Shown here one piece after another: positions 32,425 to 45,300 of a stretch of 64,000 bases of DNA. The stretch lies in the NCBI RefSeq assembly GCF_047495875.1, contig NC_092471.1:20052501-20116500 (forward strand). The letters run 5' to 3'. The notes under the pieces are model-generated. The model searched no databases. It was given only the letters and a program-made list of their open reading frames with translations, and was not told where the DNA came from. Source of the DNA: Pithys albifrons albifrons. Lineage: Eukaryota; Chordata; Aves; Passeriformes; Thamnophilidae. A program made the position numbers and the translations under genes. The first letter of the stretch is position 1. Every line of letters begins with the position of its first letter.

Positions 32425-33048
32425 TTCATGTGTTCAATGCTTTTATTTTGTGTTGTCAGTGCAAATTAACACCAAAGACCATTGCCATGTGCAACAGCTT
32501 TCAACAAATCTTACAAATATACAACAATATATAACAGATCAAAACATTCTCACATTTCCAGTCACAAAACCTGTGCATTATGAAATTAGACATGTGGCCA
32601 CCAGGGGCAAAGAAGCTTTGTTTTGCCAAATCTGAGAAAGCCAACTTATTTTAAATATTTCTACCCTCTAATGACCCTGTGCCCAACTTTTATCTATAGT
32701 TTTAGTGGCACCCTGTTTCAGTGCTTCAACAAGAACCAGCTATCAAGTGTTCAGTGCAACCCCTCAGAGATACATGACATGTCTCTACTGACAGCATGTT
32801 TTGCCATGTATTTCATCTAATCCCATTCAAGTTGTGTCCTCTGCACTATACACTTTTTTCCTATGCTTCCCTCATCAACTAAAGCAACATCTGTCAACTA
32901 CTAGCAGAAACCTAAAGAGAAACATGAAACATGAATGCAGTTGGATCAACTGCCCCAGCCCCCTAAGACAGGATAACATTTACTAAATGATATTGATAAT
33001 TGACAAACCAAGAATGAGACACCAAGACTGAAGTTGCAGCTCCCAGAT
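32425..33048 (-). other. ALG13: ALG13 3' UTR with poly(A) signal
   Basis: About 620 bp after the stop. AATAAA on the minus strand at 32442-32447 (TTTATT as given). No earlier consensus signal is seen. The exact cleavage site is inferred. Confidence 0.55.
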
Positions 33049-33305
33049 TTACATTCCTTGGGGCATGCCATGAGGGGCAGGGTTGGGAGAGGCAATATAG
33101 CTGACTTGGTGTGGTGCTCCTGAACTCACAGCACTGGCCATTTGTGGTGAGTTGCCATGTGGTGGGTTCACCGGGTGCCAGGCACTGATGCAGTGGTAGG
33201 CAGGTACCACAGTGCCAAAGCCAGGCTGGCTGAAGGGGTCTGACACCACTGGGTAATACACTGGCCCATAGGACAGGGGAGGAGGCTCTGCAGCTTGGAA
33301 GGTAC
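33049..33305 (-). CDS. ALG13: ALG13 last coding exon (L23)
   Basis: 257 nt after TTTTTAAG, with TAA at 33051-33049. Reads [46 protein letters not shown]. The MPQGM end corresponds to VPQGM of mammals. Confidence 0.92.
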
Positions 33306-36300
33306 CTTAAAAACAGAACAAAATGCACACACAGAGACTTCAGCCATGATCACTGGCCTTTTTATGCCATCTCATTACCAGGAACACAGAAGTACTCAAA
33401 TACTAACCATCTGCTGGTGCTTCCAAGGGAACCTGGACTTCAGCTTGCCCAGCATCAGTGAAAAGCTGAGGTACTGACTGATCCAAGACAGGTCCTGGCT
33501 CAGCATATGCTGGATAAACTTCTACTGAAGTTGGAGGCGGCACTGGCTGTACATACACCATGGAAGGCCAACAGTTCTGATGGCAATACTTGGAGGAAAG
33601 AGGAAAAACCAAAGGTCATGAATATAACACCATATGCTCTCCTCCTCCAAATCACTCTTAGTTCAACTCTAAAGTGCATTTTTTACCTTTCTAGTCCCTT
33701 GACATACTAAACAAATTAATAATAATAAAAAAATACAGCCTACCAGAAGAGATCCTGCAATGCCCACAGCAACAGCCAGCTCAGTCCCACACTGCTATGT
33801 CAGAAATCTTTACAGAGAAAGAAGACTTCCACCTACTGACCTGGTCATATTAAAGAGATTTTTCCTATTTCTTCAACTGCAAAAGCTCACATGACTTCTT
33901 TTACTTCCCTGAGCAGCCACCTGATAGTGCACATGCCTCCAGATGCTGACACAACTCTTCACCAGAGCAAGAGTTCAGCACACAGAGCAATGGTGCTGTC
34001 CAGCCTGAATGCAGCTGTACCAGTCCTGGAAGACTCACACCACACATCTCTAACTGGGCTTTGATGCCTTAAGTGCACAAAGTTTCTTAAAAATGGCTCA
34101 TGTTCTTCCCCTTACCTTCACAATATTTAACTGCCATTCTCTGCAAAAACAGAAGCAAACCCAAACCCCACGACTACAACCTGGAGTAAAAGAACTCAAT
34201 GCACCTACAGTGCTTCACACCTTTAGTTAGAACTTCACCTCCTGAGCTACCCTTTAGTCTCCACCAGGCAAGCCAGCCAGTATTACCAGTCAAGTGCACA
34301 GGATGCACATTTAGCACACTCAGTAGCCTTAAATACATTACAATACTCATCAAGAAAACCAGCTGTTTTCACAGGCAATTTACTGTACTCATTTTAAAAG
34401 CACTTACTTGCAATCCCAGATTAAAATAATACCTCAAGACCTTTGTATCTGGAATTAAAGGATACGACATTCATGAGCAGAGGAATGTAAAGCAAGAAGC
34501 AAAAGCAATTTGCACACATTAAAAACGTTTTACTTTAAGCTACTCTTACTTAATGAATAAGAGTATCTTAGCACTACTCTTTCAGTGCTAAGTTTAAAGG
34601 GTAAAGAATGTATCTTCAATGTAAGTAGTTGCTAATACAAGCTTATCTTTTTAACTTAATTCAGTTACATGTTTGTGCAATAATACAGCATTTGTCTGAC
34701 CAACTTACTACTGAACTTCATGATATATTGGCTTTAATTTTGATTTACTCATCTTGATTACACTCAAGTGGTAATGTCAGTGTTGTTACAAGTCTCCATT
34801 GTCCAAGCAATAAGGACAAGCAATTCTGGCTTCCTGTTAGTCTTGAGTTTTTAAAGGAAAAAGTGTTTTCTCAAATAGAAATCTTAAGAGTCCCAAAATT
34901 AAGTTGGCCACTAAAGGCCTTCCCTTCCTCACTACAGAAATGAGGAAGGGTTTGGAAGCCCAGTCAGGCAGGAGCAGCCTTCTCATACACCTTTCAAAGA
35001 CAATTCACCCCCAACAAGAACATATTCCTTCCTTTCCCTTCCTCACATGGCTACTCAGTTCCCCACTTTCTTGCAAATAGTCCTTTACTTCTGTCTTCCA
35101 CATACAGAATCATTTGTCCCTGGGCAAGTACATGAAATGCTGAGAAACATCAGATGTGTGGAGGAACTCAAACCATTTCAGGGTTTTGAACTTGGAAACA
35201 TCTTTCCAACTGTCCTAAAAGACTGAAGCAGTTTTAAACCTGTAAAGTTGACCATTGCAGAAAAGAAAGAAATAGAGAGAGCAAGTGTTTAGTCCTACAA
35301 TGCAGTTCTGGAACTGTGCAAGAGAAAAACTGATTTCTTAGATTCCACACAGCTTTATTTTAAAGGCTTACACATGAATGCCAACATTTTAGTATCTAGT
35401 TGAAACTGCATCTACATTTGGAACAAGCTGTTTGGGCATTTTTTTAAAAATCCAATTTTATTCTTTGATTGTTTATACAAATCTGTGCAAGGCAAGCATA
35501 AGAACTCAAACAGCTGTTTCATAGTAGTGGTAACAGTACAAAGAAAGAGTTGGGAGACTGAAGTGACAAACTGATATTGGAAATACTGTCTGTGCAATGC
35601 TGGAACAGAAGGCAGTGCAGTAGGAGATCAAGTTTTGTTTATATTCCTCCTTTAGGTGCCCAGAAATCAAGTAAGTCTTCAGTAAAACACTACAACCTAA
35701 TGAAGCAATAGGTAAGCCACAAGCTGCCCATCCTGACTGAAAATATAAAAGACTCTGCTGATAAAAATCTCATCTCCTGACCAAGTTTTTACTGTGCTGA
35801 AGGGAAGCTCTGGACAATCCTGAGTGCTGCTGCAGTCTCTGGAACACAGCAGTCTTCTATCAATGGCTCCTTCACAGACAAGGGACCAGGCAAGGGCAGG
35901 ACACCTGGGGTCACCACGTTTAAACACATTTCACAAGTCCTTAGTGCCATTAAAACAAGATGCAAAAGACTGTAAGAACTGTAACAAATGCAGATATGAC
36001 ATGTAATGCTAAGGCACACAGCAGGTTTTCTTCCCAGGTCCAGGACTTCAGTCTGTTGCCAAGTCCTGATCCCACATCTCCACCAGGCCTGCAGGAATCT
36101 TCAGCAAAGACACAGAGCTCTGGATCAAGGACACCCACACACTTCACCCTTTGCTACCCCAAGGCTGCTGGATTTCTTGAAGGCCATTCAGATTATCCTG
36201 CAGCAGTCTAACAACATGAATGCCACATTCCATTAATTAACAACCTTAAGATCTTTGTTTAGAGTCTATGCCAAGATGGACATGGCCAGTATTATGCAGT

Positions 36301-39300
36301 AATGGCCAATGTTACCAGCTGGAGAGCTACAGGTGGGGTTTGAAGAGGTTATTAATCCATATCCACTCCAGATCCTTGTCAGGACACTCAAGTGCTGAAA
36401 GCACCAGTTAAGGACACTCACCTAGAGCTGAAAAGCATGAATTGTGTGAACAGGGTCAGCTAAAGTGATGGGACCACAGCAGGGAAGTGGAAAACAGAAT
36501 ATTCAAGATGAACAGATGTGGGAACTGAGAGCACAGGCAAGACAGCAGAGGAACTGGAGAGCACAGCAGTAGGACCCTTGAAAGCAGCAGGCTCAGGCTC
36601 TGCACACTCTTAAGGGACATTTCATCCACTAAACACTGTCCTGACTGGTGACAGGATGTGACAAGGCTACACGTGCAAGTAACAAGCTGACCCTACACTT
36701 TAGCCCAGCTTACAATACCACAGAATGGTATCTTGGAGCCACACAGGAAAACAAAACTATTCCACTGAACTGTGTGACAGCAGGACTCTATAAATACCCA
36801 ACTCTGCCACAAACCAGTATGTCACAGGCCAAGCACCCCCTCCCTTGGCATTCACTTACTCAGGATGTCATCTCGAGCTGCAGGAATCACATATTTGAGC
36901 CAAATACAAACTTTCTATCAAAAAAAGGGAATTGAAATGTTTCAGCATGAGACCCTAAATGTTATTTCTCACTCCCTGTGAGCTGCAAAGAGCTACTTCT
37001 TCTCTCTATTGGCATTCTATTAAGCTTCCAAAGAGAACACAAGTCAGAAGTGCTGAAGAGCAGCAGGAGTAAAAGCACAAAACACCATCATTACCTCGAG
37101 GCAGATCACTGCCACTGGGATCACAAGAGTAAGCTGGAAGAACAGCACCAGCTTCTGCCACCTCACTCACTGGAGGAAGAGCAGCTGAGTAAGTTGGGAA
37201 TGGCACCGAGGAAACGGCTACAATCGGAAGGAAACAAATGTCACCAAAAAAGTCAACTTTGCCACGGTATGTCAAACAAGAAGGTGCCAAGTTATAGTTA
37301 AGCATTTACTTTGGCACCTCAGTGCCCCTAAAGTTCAGGCTTTAACAAAATTCTCTTTAGTAATCACTTTAAAAGAAGTCCAGAAGAAATTTTAACACCA
37401 GATGGGAAGGTTCCAATCTCTCAAGTCTTAAGTCTATCTGCAAGCTTCATAAACCAGTTAAGAAAAACTGTCTTTTTCAATCATTGCCCCACATTAGAAG
37501 GTAGGCCAGACTCCTTTTGCATAACTGTCTGCCCCAGAATAACAGAGAACAGGCTAATCACTTCAAGTCATCAGAAGTGAGACAACAAGCCCACAAAAAC
37601 AAGGCAAGGTTCAAGACACATCAGGCCAAAAATATTTTGAACAGCCTACTGTTAAATATTCATCAGGTATGAATGAGTAACACAGGCAGGTTGGCACCAG
37701 TGAGCAGACAGCTCTGAGAGCTGTGCTGACTAAACTCTGCATGAGAGCAGGAAAAAAAAGGTTAAGAAAAGTGAGACAGAACTGAGCAGAAGGGAAGGTG
37801 GAGGTTTTTTGGATGCTAAATGAAGAGTTTCAGAAGACACAAAAAGTCCTCTTTGCAAGAAGAGAAGAAGTTTTTAACATATTTCCAAGAGCAAAGCAGA
37901 AACATTTAAGGTGGGAAGTGCACTGTGTGACTAACCACAAATCTCATCTCCTTGCACAGAAATAACAACTGAGCACAGAAGCAGCTCAGGGTCATGAAAA
38001 TGAACTGGACACTTGTGTGAATCCTGCAATGCCACAGCCAGTGACTCTTCTGGAAGAGACAGTGAAGCCCCTGGGACAGTATCTCAACTCAAGAGCAAAA
38101 ACAGCTGTTGGAGACAGGAGGTAAAGGTGCTGCCATGAACTTCTCCCTTCTACAAGGAACCTTCTAGCAAAGCTCTTGGCATTAAAGGTGGCAAGGGGGG
38201 ACCAAAAGCAGAAACCTCCAATTCAAATGCAAATTCAGGGGCAACTGCCCCTTCCAAACAAGAACTCAGCAGTCAAGTTACAACAGCAACCAAGTCATTT
38301 TAAGCCAAAACAAATGACACGTCTTTTAAAACTTTTAACATTTGTTTTGGATGTGAAGGGGAGGGAGGGAAAAATGTGACTGAAAACTCAGAAATGCAAG
38401 TCCAGGGTCAGTCTGTGCACTCTACCTGGTCTCCCCACAGAAAAGGGAGATACAAGGACAGGCTGAACTGGTGTTTGCAGGGCAGCTGCTGCAGTGACAC
38501 TGGCTGGACTGGAGGCAGCAGAACTGCAAGAGAGGCCTGGAGCTGGAGCAGCATAAACATCTGTGGAGGCTGAAACTCCTGCAGAGTTCACCAACACCTG
38601 GAAAAGAGTCAGAGCATTCAGCAGCCTGTCCCTGCAACTGGCTTTGACAAACACCACATACTTCAACAATTCTCACTGCACATCAATGCAGTTTGAAACT
38701 CCTAGTTGTAAAACCAGCTAACTATCCAAATTCTCTAAAAAAAAAAAGCTTGAAAATGCCAGTTTAGAGCTGCAGACACCTGCAAGGTGTTTTGCTTGTA
38801 CTTGTTGCAGGGAATTGTATTCTCTGCTGTAGGAGGTCCCCACGTTGACACTACCCAAGCAGAGTGGTCAGTTCTCCACAGCAATAAGCACCAGGTACTA
38901 CCTGCTGGGGATAGGTGTAGGAAGCCCCTTCATCTTGAGAAGGCACTGAGACAGGTCCATCTTCCTGAAGGGATTCCAAAGCAAAGCATCATCCATTTAA
39001 GTGGCAAAGAAGCCACAAGGCATATACCCCACACTCCCTTTTTTAAAAAAAAATTATTTATGGACCCCACCCACAAAGAATGTCTTTCATAGCTCAAGTG
39101 AAAGTTTTATTCTGACATGCACAGGGACTGCTTTTACACCAGGTGACTAAAGATTTCATTTCAAACTGAAAATTACAACTCCAAGGTCAGTTGTACAGCA
39201 CAGGAGATCTCTTCAGTCCCACAGTGGAGGACTAAGATTAACCAGAATACAACCTGAAGGGTAGCATGATAAAAGCAAATGCTGTCTAGAGCAGGGAAAG

Positions 39301-42300
39301 AAAAGTAAACAGCACTTAAATACACATTTTCTCTTCCACAGAGGGAAAGGTGGAAAATCATTCATGTATCCAGGGCAATTGAGAGTTGACTGCAGATAAA
39401 ACCCTCACTATTTAGGGAGGAAAAGGAGAGGGAACATATAAATGAACCAAACACTCCTTTCTTTTCTGTTAAGGCTGCATCCAAGGACAGTTTCTATGGA
39501 AAGTGTCCCACACCTCAAGGATCCCAAATCTGAACACTGTGACTAAACCTTACCAAGTTTGCTGTGGGTTCTGCTGCATTAAATACTGTTGCAGTTTCAC
39601 AGTCAGGATCTGGAGGGCACAGGCAAAATTAATTGAAAAGAGCTGCATTAAATCTAATCCTTCAGAAACACAAAAATGCCTTAATGAGTGTATTACATTC
39701 ATCATTTATTCTATAAGTAAAGACTAAGCTTTTACTTACCTGGAGGTGCATAAATATATTCTTCAGGATATTTTCCTACAAGGGAAATAGAACAGGAAGC
39801 TTTGGTTCAGGGAGGGGAAATAAAAAAAAGGAAAGAAAACCACACTTGGAGTTACCATTACATTTTGGTGCATCCATTTACTAACTCACTTTCAGTATCA
39901 TCTTGCTTTGTGCAGAAAAATAAGCACTGAAGGTACTTGGTGGAAGAACAAATGGTGTCTCAAGGTTGCCATGACCAAGTTTACACCACACATTTTTAAG
40001 CAGCAACTTTGTTTGCTACAAACCTACACACAAGGGTGCTGGCCTAGGAAGCTTAAATGAAAGAGATACATTTGTATCAGACAACAAAGAAATATTATGT
40101 GTTCAAAGCTCACAATAGAGAGGTGCTCAGGAGATTTAAGGAACCCCTCTGACAATCAAAAGCACAGTGAAAAATCTAAATTGGTTTTATGGCTACTAAT
40201 CCTTTCAGGACTCACCATTTTCAATTGTTTCTTCCTCCTCCTCTGAGGAATTCAGGGGCTGCTTGCTGGGTGAGACAGAGTTCTGGCTTCTCCTTGCCAC
40301 CCAGAATCCTGCTGGGCTGTGGCCAATGGGGGCAGGATTGCTCTGGCTCTGAAAGCAAAGTCAGCAGTTTGCATTGAGAAATAATTGAAAGCCTTTCCAT
40401 GCTCTGCACAGACACACCCAGAGCAGGAACAGGCTGGCAGACTGAGCTTTCTGCAGGCAAAGCTGGAAGTGTCACCTGTGTGTCCCTTCCTAAACACTTG
40501 ATTGTTACAAAACAGTTGCACCACGTTTTCCTTTACCTTTTGTTCTGCCTAGCAATGGGTTTTTTAGAGACCTACCACTCTTGCATGCCATGCAGTCAAG
40601 GTGCTTCCTCCCAGAGCTCAGTCAGCTCTAACAAAGCTGAAAAGGAGGGCACAGACCCCAGACAACAGCCAAGACTGTTGCCCTCCAACATGCCCTATTG
40701 CACTCCCCACTGTGGAGCATCCAACAGGAGATCAGTTCATCCAAGTGCTCCAATTACCATGGGAAAAGTTTATCTTGAGTCCCCCCCAGTGAAACTCATG
40801 GGTGGCTACTGGCACAGATGGCACTGCCTCCACTAACCTGACCCACACATGCAAGCCAGGCTGCTTCAGAGAGCAGAAAACACCAAGTTTTCCCACATTT
40901 TACACTCCCTTGGTCTTTGCACTGAAGTCAGTACCCAGATGCACCACAATTGAAAAGGTAAGAGTTCTCTGAAGCAGGAATATGGGATTGAGGTGCTGAG
41001 GAAAAGAACTTGATTGACTCTCTTGTGATGGCTAAGGTGACACTCAAAATTCACCTCAGAAGACACGGTGACTACAACAGAGTATTTAGAGAGGCTTGAA
41101 AGATTTCCAGAGTTGAAGAAGAGGTTCTAAGTCAGAAGATTCTCCCACCAGGCCTTTAGGAGGATGGCAGAGTTCTCTGTGAGAGGCATCTTTCCCCAGG
41201 AAATGTGTCATATTCCTTTAGTAAACAAGACATGGAAAAGACAGAGAAGAGGCTTTGGTATTGACAATAACAAAGGCACTGAATGAAAAAGAAAACCTAT
41301 TCTTTAGGAGCTGCAGGTACACTCTAGCAAGTGGGAGGAAAAGCCAGCAAGCTATATTGATTTCCTATTGGAAAAAAGAAATCTGTCCTTATTCCCTGGC
41401 ACTCTTGGAGAAAAACCAGAACAAAGATTACAGATCTAATACATGAGGGCAAAGGAAAAATGACTGTGGCTGAAACAGCCCTAAGCACATTCCCTCTCCC
41501 TCATTTAAACACATCTGTTAAATTCACTGCTTTAACACAGTAAAACAAATTCAAACCTACCAGCTTTTTGTTTGCTTTTGAAATATTGCTCTCCTACTCA
41601 GATACCTTTGTATCAGTTGATTTTTTTTTTTTGGGTAGCACACCCAGCTTTGGACTATGCTTGGACCAAAACAAAAAGATGCATTTTAAAGTTTAATAAT
41701 ACACTCTGCCACCTTTTCTACAAATCAGCAGAAAGACTGTTTTAAGAACTATCTAGATTCATACTTTTTTCCTGTTTCTACAGCAGAATAAAGTGTTTCA
41801 GGAACAATATGCTAATCCAAAACAACATAACTATAAATTCACAGAACAATCCAGGCTATCACCATCCAGTTCCTGAATCTCATTACCCAAACAATAAATT
41901 ACAGTGTAGCAAATATGTGAAAAGCTTTCTCCCATAATATTTAGACTGAGACACACCTCCACAGGAGAAAGATGTTGCTTTGTTTTCAAAATGCAACAGA
42001 AAGGAGAAATGTGACCTTATGTTAATGAAAATATACTAAATAGAAAACAAGTGCTGCTGGTGAGGGTACAGAAAAAGAGGAATGTGTAGAAAAACTGAGT
42101 TTTTAAGCAAGTTTTACAGGAACTTGACTGATTTCAGTCTTCCATTCTCAAAAACACATTCACTGCTAAACCTTATTCCAAGAAAATAAAAGAAAAGCCA
42201 CTGTATATTTTAGGCAAACAAGTGCTGTGCATTTGTACAGTTTTTCCCTCCTGTCTCTGTGAGAGTTTCCAGCTTTGTTCATAACTTACTGGTAAAGCAG

Positions 42301-45300
42301 GGAAAGCAGTGTCATTCTCTCCTTCCATTTCATAGAAAGTCCCAGTTTCTTCTGGCCCTTGGGGCTCCTCTCCATTCCCAGCCACAAACCCAAACTGACG
42401 CTCCTTATTCTCACCCAGCATCTGACGGCGGCCGCAGCTGTAGGAGCTTTGAGAACAAGAAAGGAGGTTCACAATCACCACCATCTGCAGTTTCACCTAT
42501 TTTGGTGCTCAATGTTAACTCTGTTCTTTCTGCAGAGCCACAAGAATCCCCTTTGCTTCATCCTGTGCCACTGAAATCGAGCTGAGTCCTCCGTGGGCCC
42601 ACCACCCTCCGTGGGCCCACCACCCTCCGTGGGCCCACCACCCTCCGTGGGCCCACCACCCTCCGTGGGCCCACCACCCTCCGTGGGCCCACCACCCTCC
42701 CCACTGCTTGGCTGAGCAAGGTGTGAGAGAAAAGAGGCTTGTAGTCACTTCCCAGGACCTGCAGGAGAAATGCTCACAGCTCTCCTTCCTGGACTCGGGT
42801 AGATGCTCTTTGAGGGCCAACCACACTGGGCCTGTTTATAAATTGGGCAGATCCCCCAAATTTAAATGGGAAAAGGTGCAATTAACCAGGAAGGGCCTCT
42901 CAGGTGGAACTCAGCTGTGGTTTTCCCTATTAAGCAGCACAAACTCACTCTAACTAGTCTGCAACATGAACTAACAGAGAACAAGTGGTGACCTCAGATG
43001 GTTTTTCAAGACTTCCTACCTTGACAGCCCAAATCCACGGTAGTGTCTCTGGGGATTCTGCTGGTGGAAGGGTTTGTAAGGTGCCATGCTTGCAGCCCCC
43101 TGTGGGCAGTGAGCTGGAGGGCAGTGCCCTGAAGGGGCACCGTGCTGGAACCTGGGTGGAAGCAGGGGCTGACCTCTGCTGTAAGCCACAGTCATGAAGA
43201 TCTCCTTCCCACGAACTTTCCTGAGCATCCTCTTCCGTGACTTCATATCCATTTCTGCAGGTTCCATTGAGGACAGAAAGAGATTTATACCTTAAACCTG
43301 AGCTCAGTCCTCTATCACTTGAGAAGCCCTAATATTTGGACACATGGAAAAGAGAGAGCCAGTAGCCTGTCACAGAAAAAGTGAATTGTAATCATGCAAA
43401 GTTCAGGCCCTTCTTTGGAAGGCTCAAGCAGGCATTCTGCATTGTGAGAATACAAGCACCTTCCCACCTTCTGCTGATCAAACCAGTACTCTCACCATTA
43501 ACATCTCTTTATGAAGGCTGCTTTTGTTTAATAAAAGAAAGAAAACTGCACAAATTCCTCCAAATTAAACAAACAATCCATATTTAATTGGCTGGCAAAG
43601 TCCTAGTCTGTCCATGCATCTCTGCTAATGCCATATCAGACAAGCTGTCTAGTTCACTGATGCAGCCTCTGTATATGGTTCTCAGGTGGCAAATTTATAC
43701 TCCAATTTTGAGCAATACCCAATTTGCTCTGTATTTCAATGGATTTGTTCTTTTGCAAAGCCAAATTCATCCCTGCCTGAAAGATAACTTCACATCAACC
43801 CCCTGCAGTGACCAAGTTGAATTAAGACACTTCCAGTATCCAAAACTGCTACAGTGACAGATGTCACAAGTGTCTCCCCTACTCCCCCCAGCTCCAGAGC
43901 CTCTCAAAACCTTGTACTAACCTATTCCTGAGAAGTGTCCACCTGTTATTTTCTGGTAGGCTCCTCCTCTTCGGTTGTGAGCCACATTCCAAGCAAGGAC
44001 AGGAGCCACTTGGGTCACTGGCTTTAAGTTTGCCAAAGGAACTGTGTGTCTGCACAAAGAACCCCAATGTCAGCAGTGCCCCTTTGCCAAAGGAACTGTG
44101 TGTCTGCACAAAGAACCCCAATGTCAGCAGTGCCCCTTTGCCAAAGGAACTGTGTGTCTGCACAAAGAACCCCAATGTCAGCAGTGCCCCTTTGCCAAAG
44201 GAACTGTGTGTCTGCACAAAGAACCCCAATGTCAGCAGTGCCCCTTTGCCAAAGGAACTGTGTGTCTGCACAAAGAACCCCAATGTCAGCAGTGCCCCTT
44301 TGCCAAAGGAACTGTGTGTCTGCACAAAGAACCCCAATGTCAGCAGTGCCCCAGGAGAACTGGGCACAACTGCACAGCAACACAAGCTGAGAAACACCAA
44401 GACAGAAAGAACCAGCTTGTGAAAATAAATAACCTGTTTCTCTGATGCCAAGAACAGGTTAGTGCTACTTGGTAAAAAAAAGAGGCAAGCTGGGCTTTAG
44501 TCTCAACCCTCTTTACTTCCTGAGTCAAGTCTCTTCCCTGCATTTGTGTGTCTGAGAGTACCTGATACACAGAATTTTTGTGGGATACCATCAGACTGAA
44601 TCCTAGACTTGGAGGAGGGTGAATGATTAAACAGCAAGGGGGAGAAAGGGATTAGACTCACCAAATTATTTCATTGTTGGGTACAACATAAAAACTCCAA
44701 TCAACAGTAGAGGGTAATTTGCTATCTGTGAATTAAGCCCAAACTGCAAAGATCACTTCCAAGGGAAGAAAATGCAACAAGATTTCCCCAAAAGCATCAC
44801 AATAATGATTTTGGTCATCAGAAATCCAAGTGAAAAAATTTCCTGCAACATTTTCTTTGAAGAATGACAGCCAGTTAGGAAGCAATGCCTTACTTTTTAT
44901 TTAAAAGTACTCTTTTCAAGGTATCTTAATCCTACTTCAAGCATCTGTGAACATACAAACTAAAATAGAAAGAGCTCAAAGTTGAAATTTGCTTACTTTT
45001 CTGCCAGCTCCTCAACAAATACAGTCAATGTGTTGCCATCCTGTCCAACTTCTTGGATATGAGCATTGTAATACTTCTCTCCTGGCTCCAGACATACCTG
45101 GGGAGAGAAACAAGGGAAACTCTGCATCAGAAAACTGCCTAAACTCTGCATCAGAAAACTGCCTAAACTCTGCATCAGAAAACTGCCTAAACTCTGCATC
45201 AGAAAACTGCCTAAACTCTGCATCAGAAAACTGCCTAAACTCTGCATCAGAAAACTGCCTAAACTCTGCATCAGAAAACTGCCTACAAACTGCAAAATTG

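Larger units (their letters stand above)
34449..42289 (-). other. ALG13 introns between L21 and L14, mostly unique sequence
   Basis: Introns 34449-37094, 37218-38425, 38598-38901, 38965-39553, 39776-40215 and 40349-42289 hold no recognised repeat, RNA gene or further exon. This part is poorer in young repeats than the flanks. Confidence 0.55.

Noticed and set aside
44024..44451. Repeat ORFs in several frames across the 54-bp array
   Set aside because: Only the frame giving [11 protein letters not shown] after the last acceptor belongs to ALG13; the others are by-products of the array.
42583..45290. CRISPR-like arrays
   Set aside because: The units are contiguous tandem repeats without unique spacers, in a vertebrate gene.
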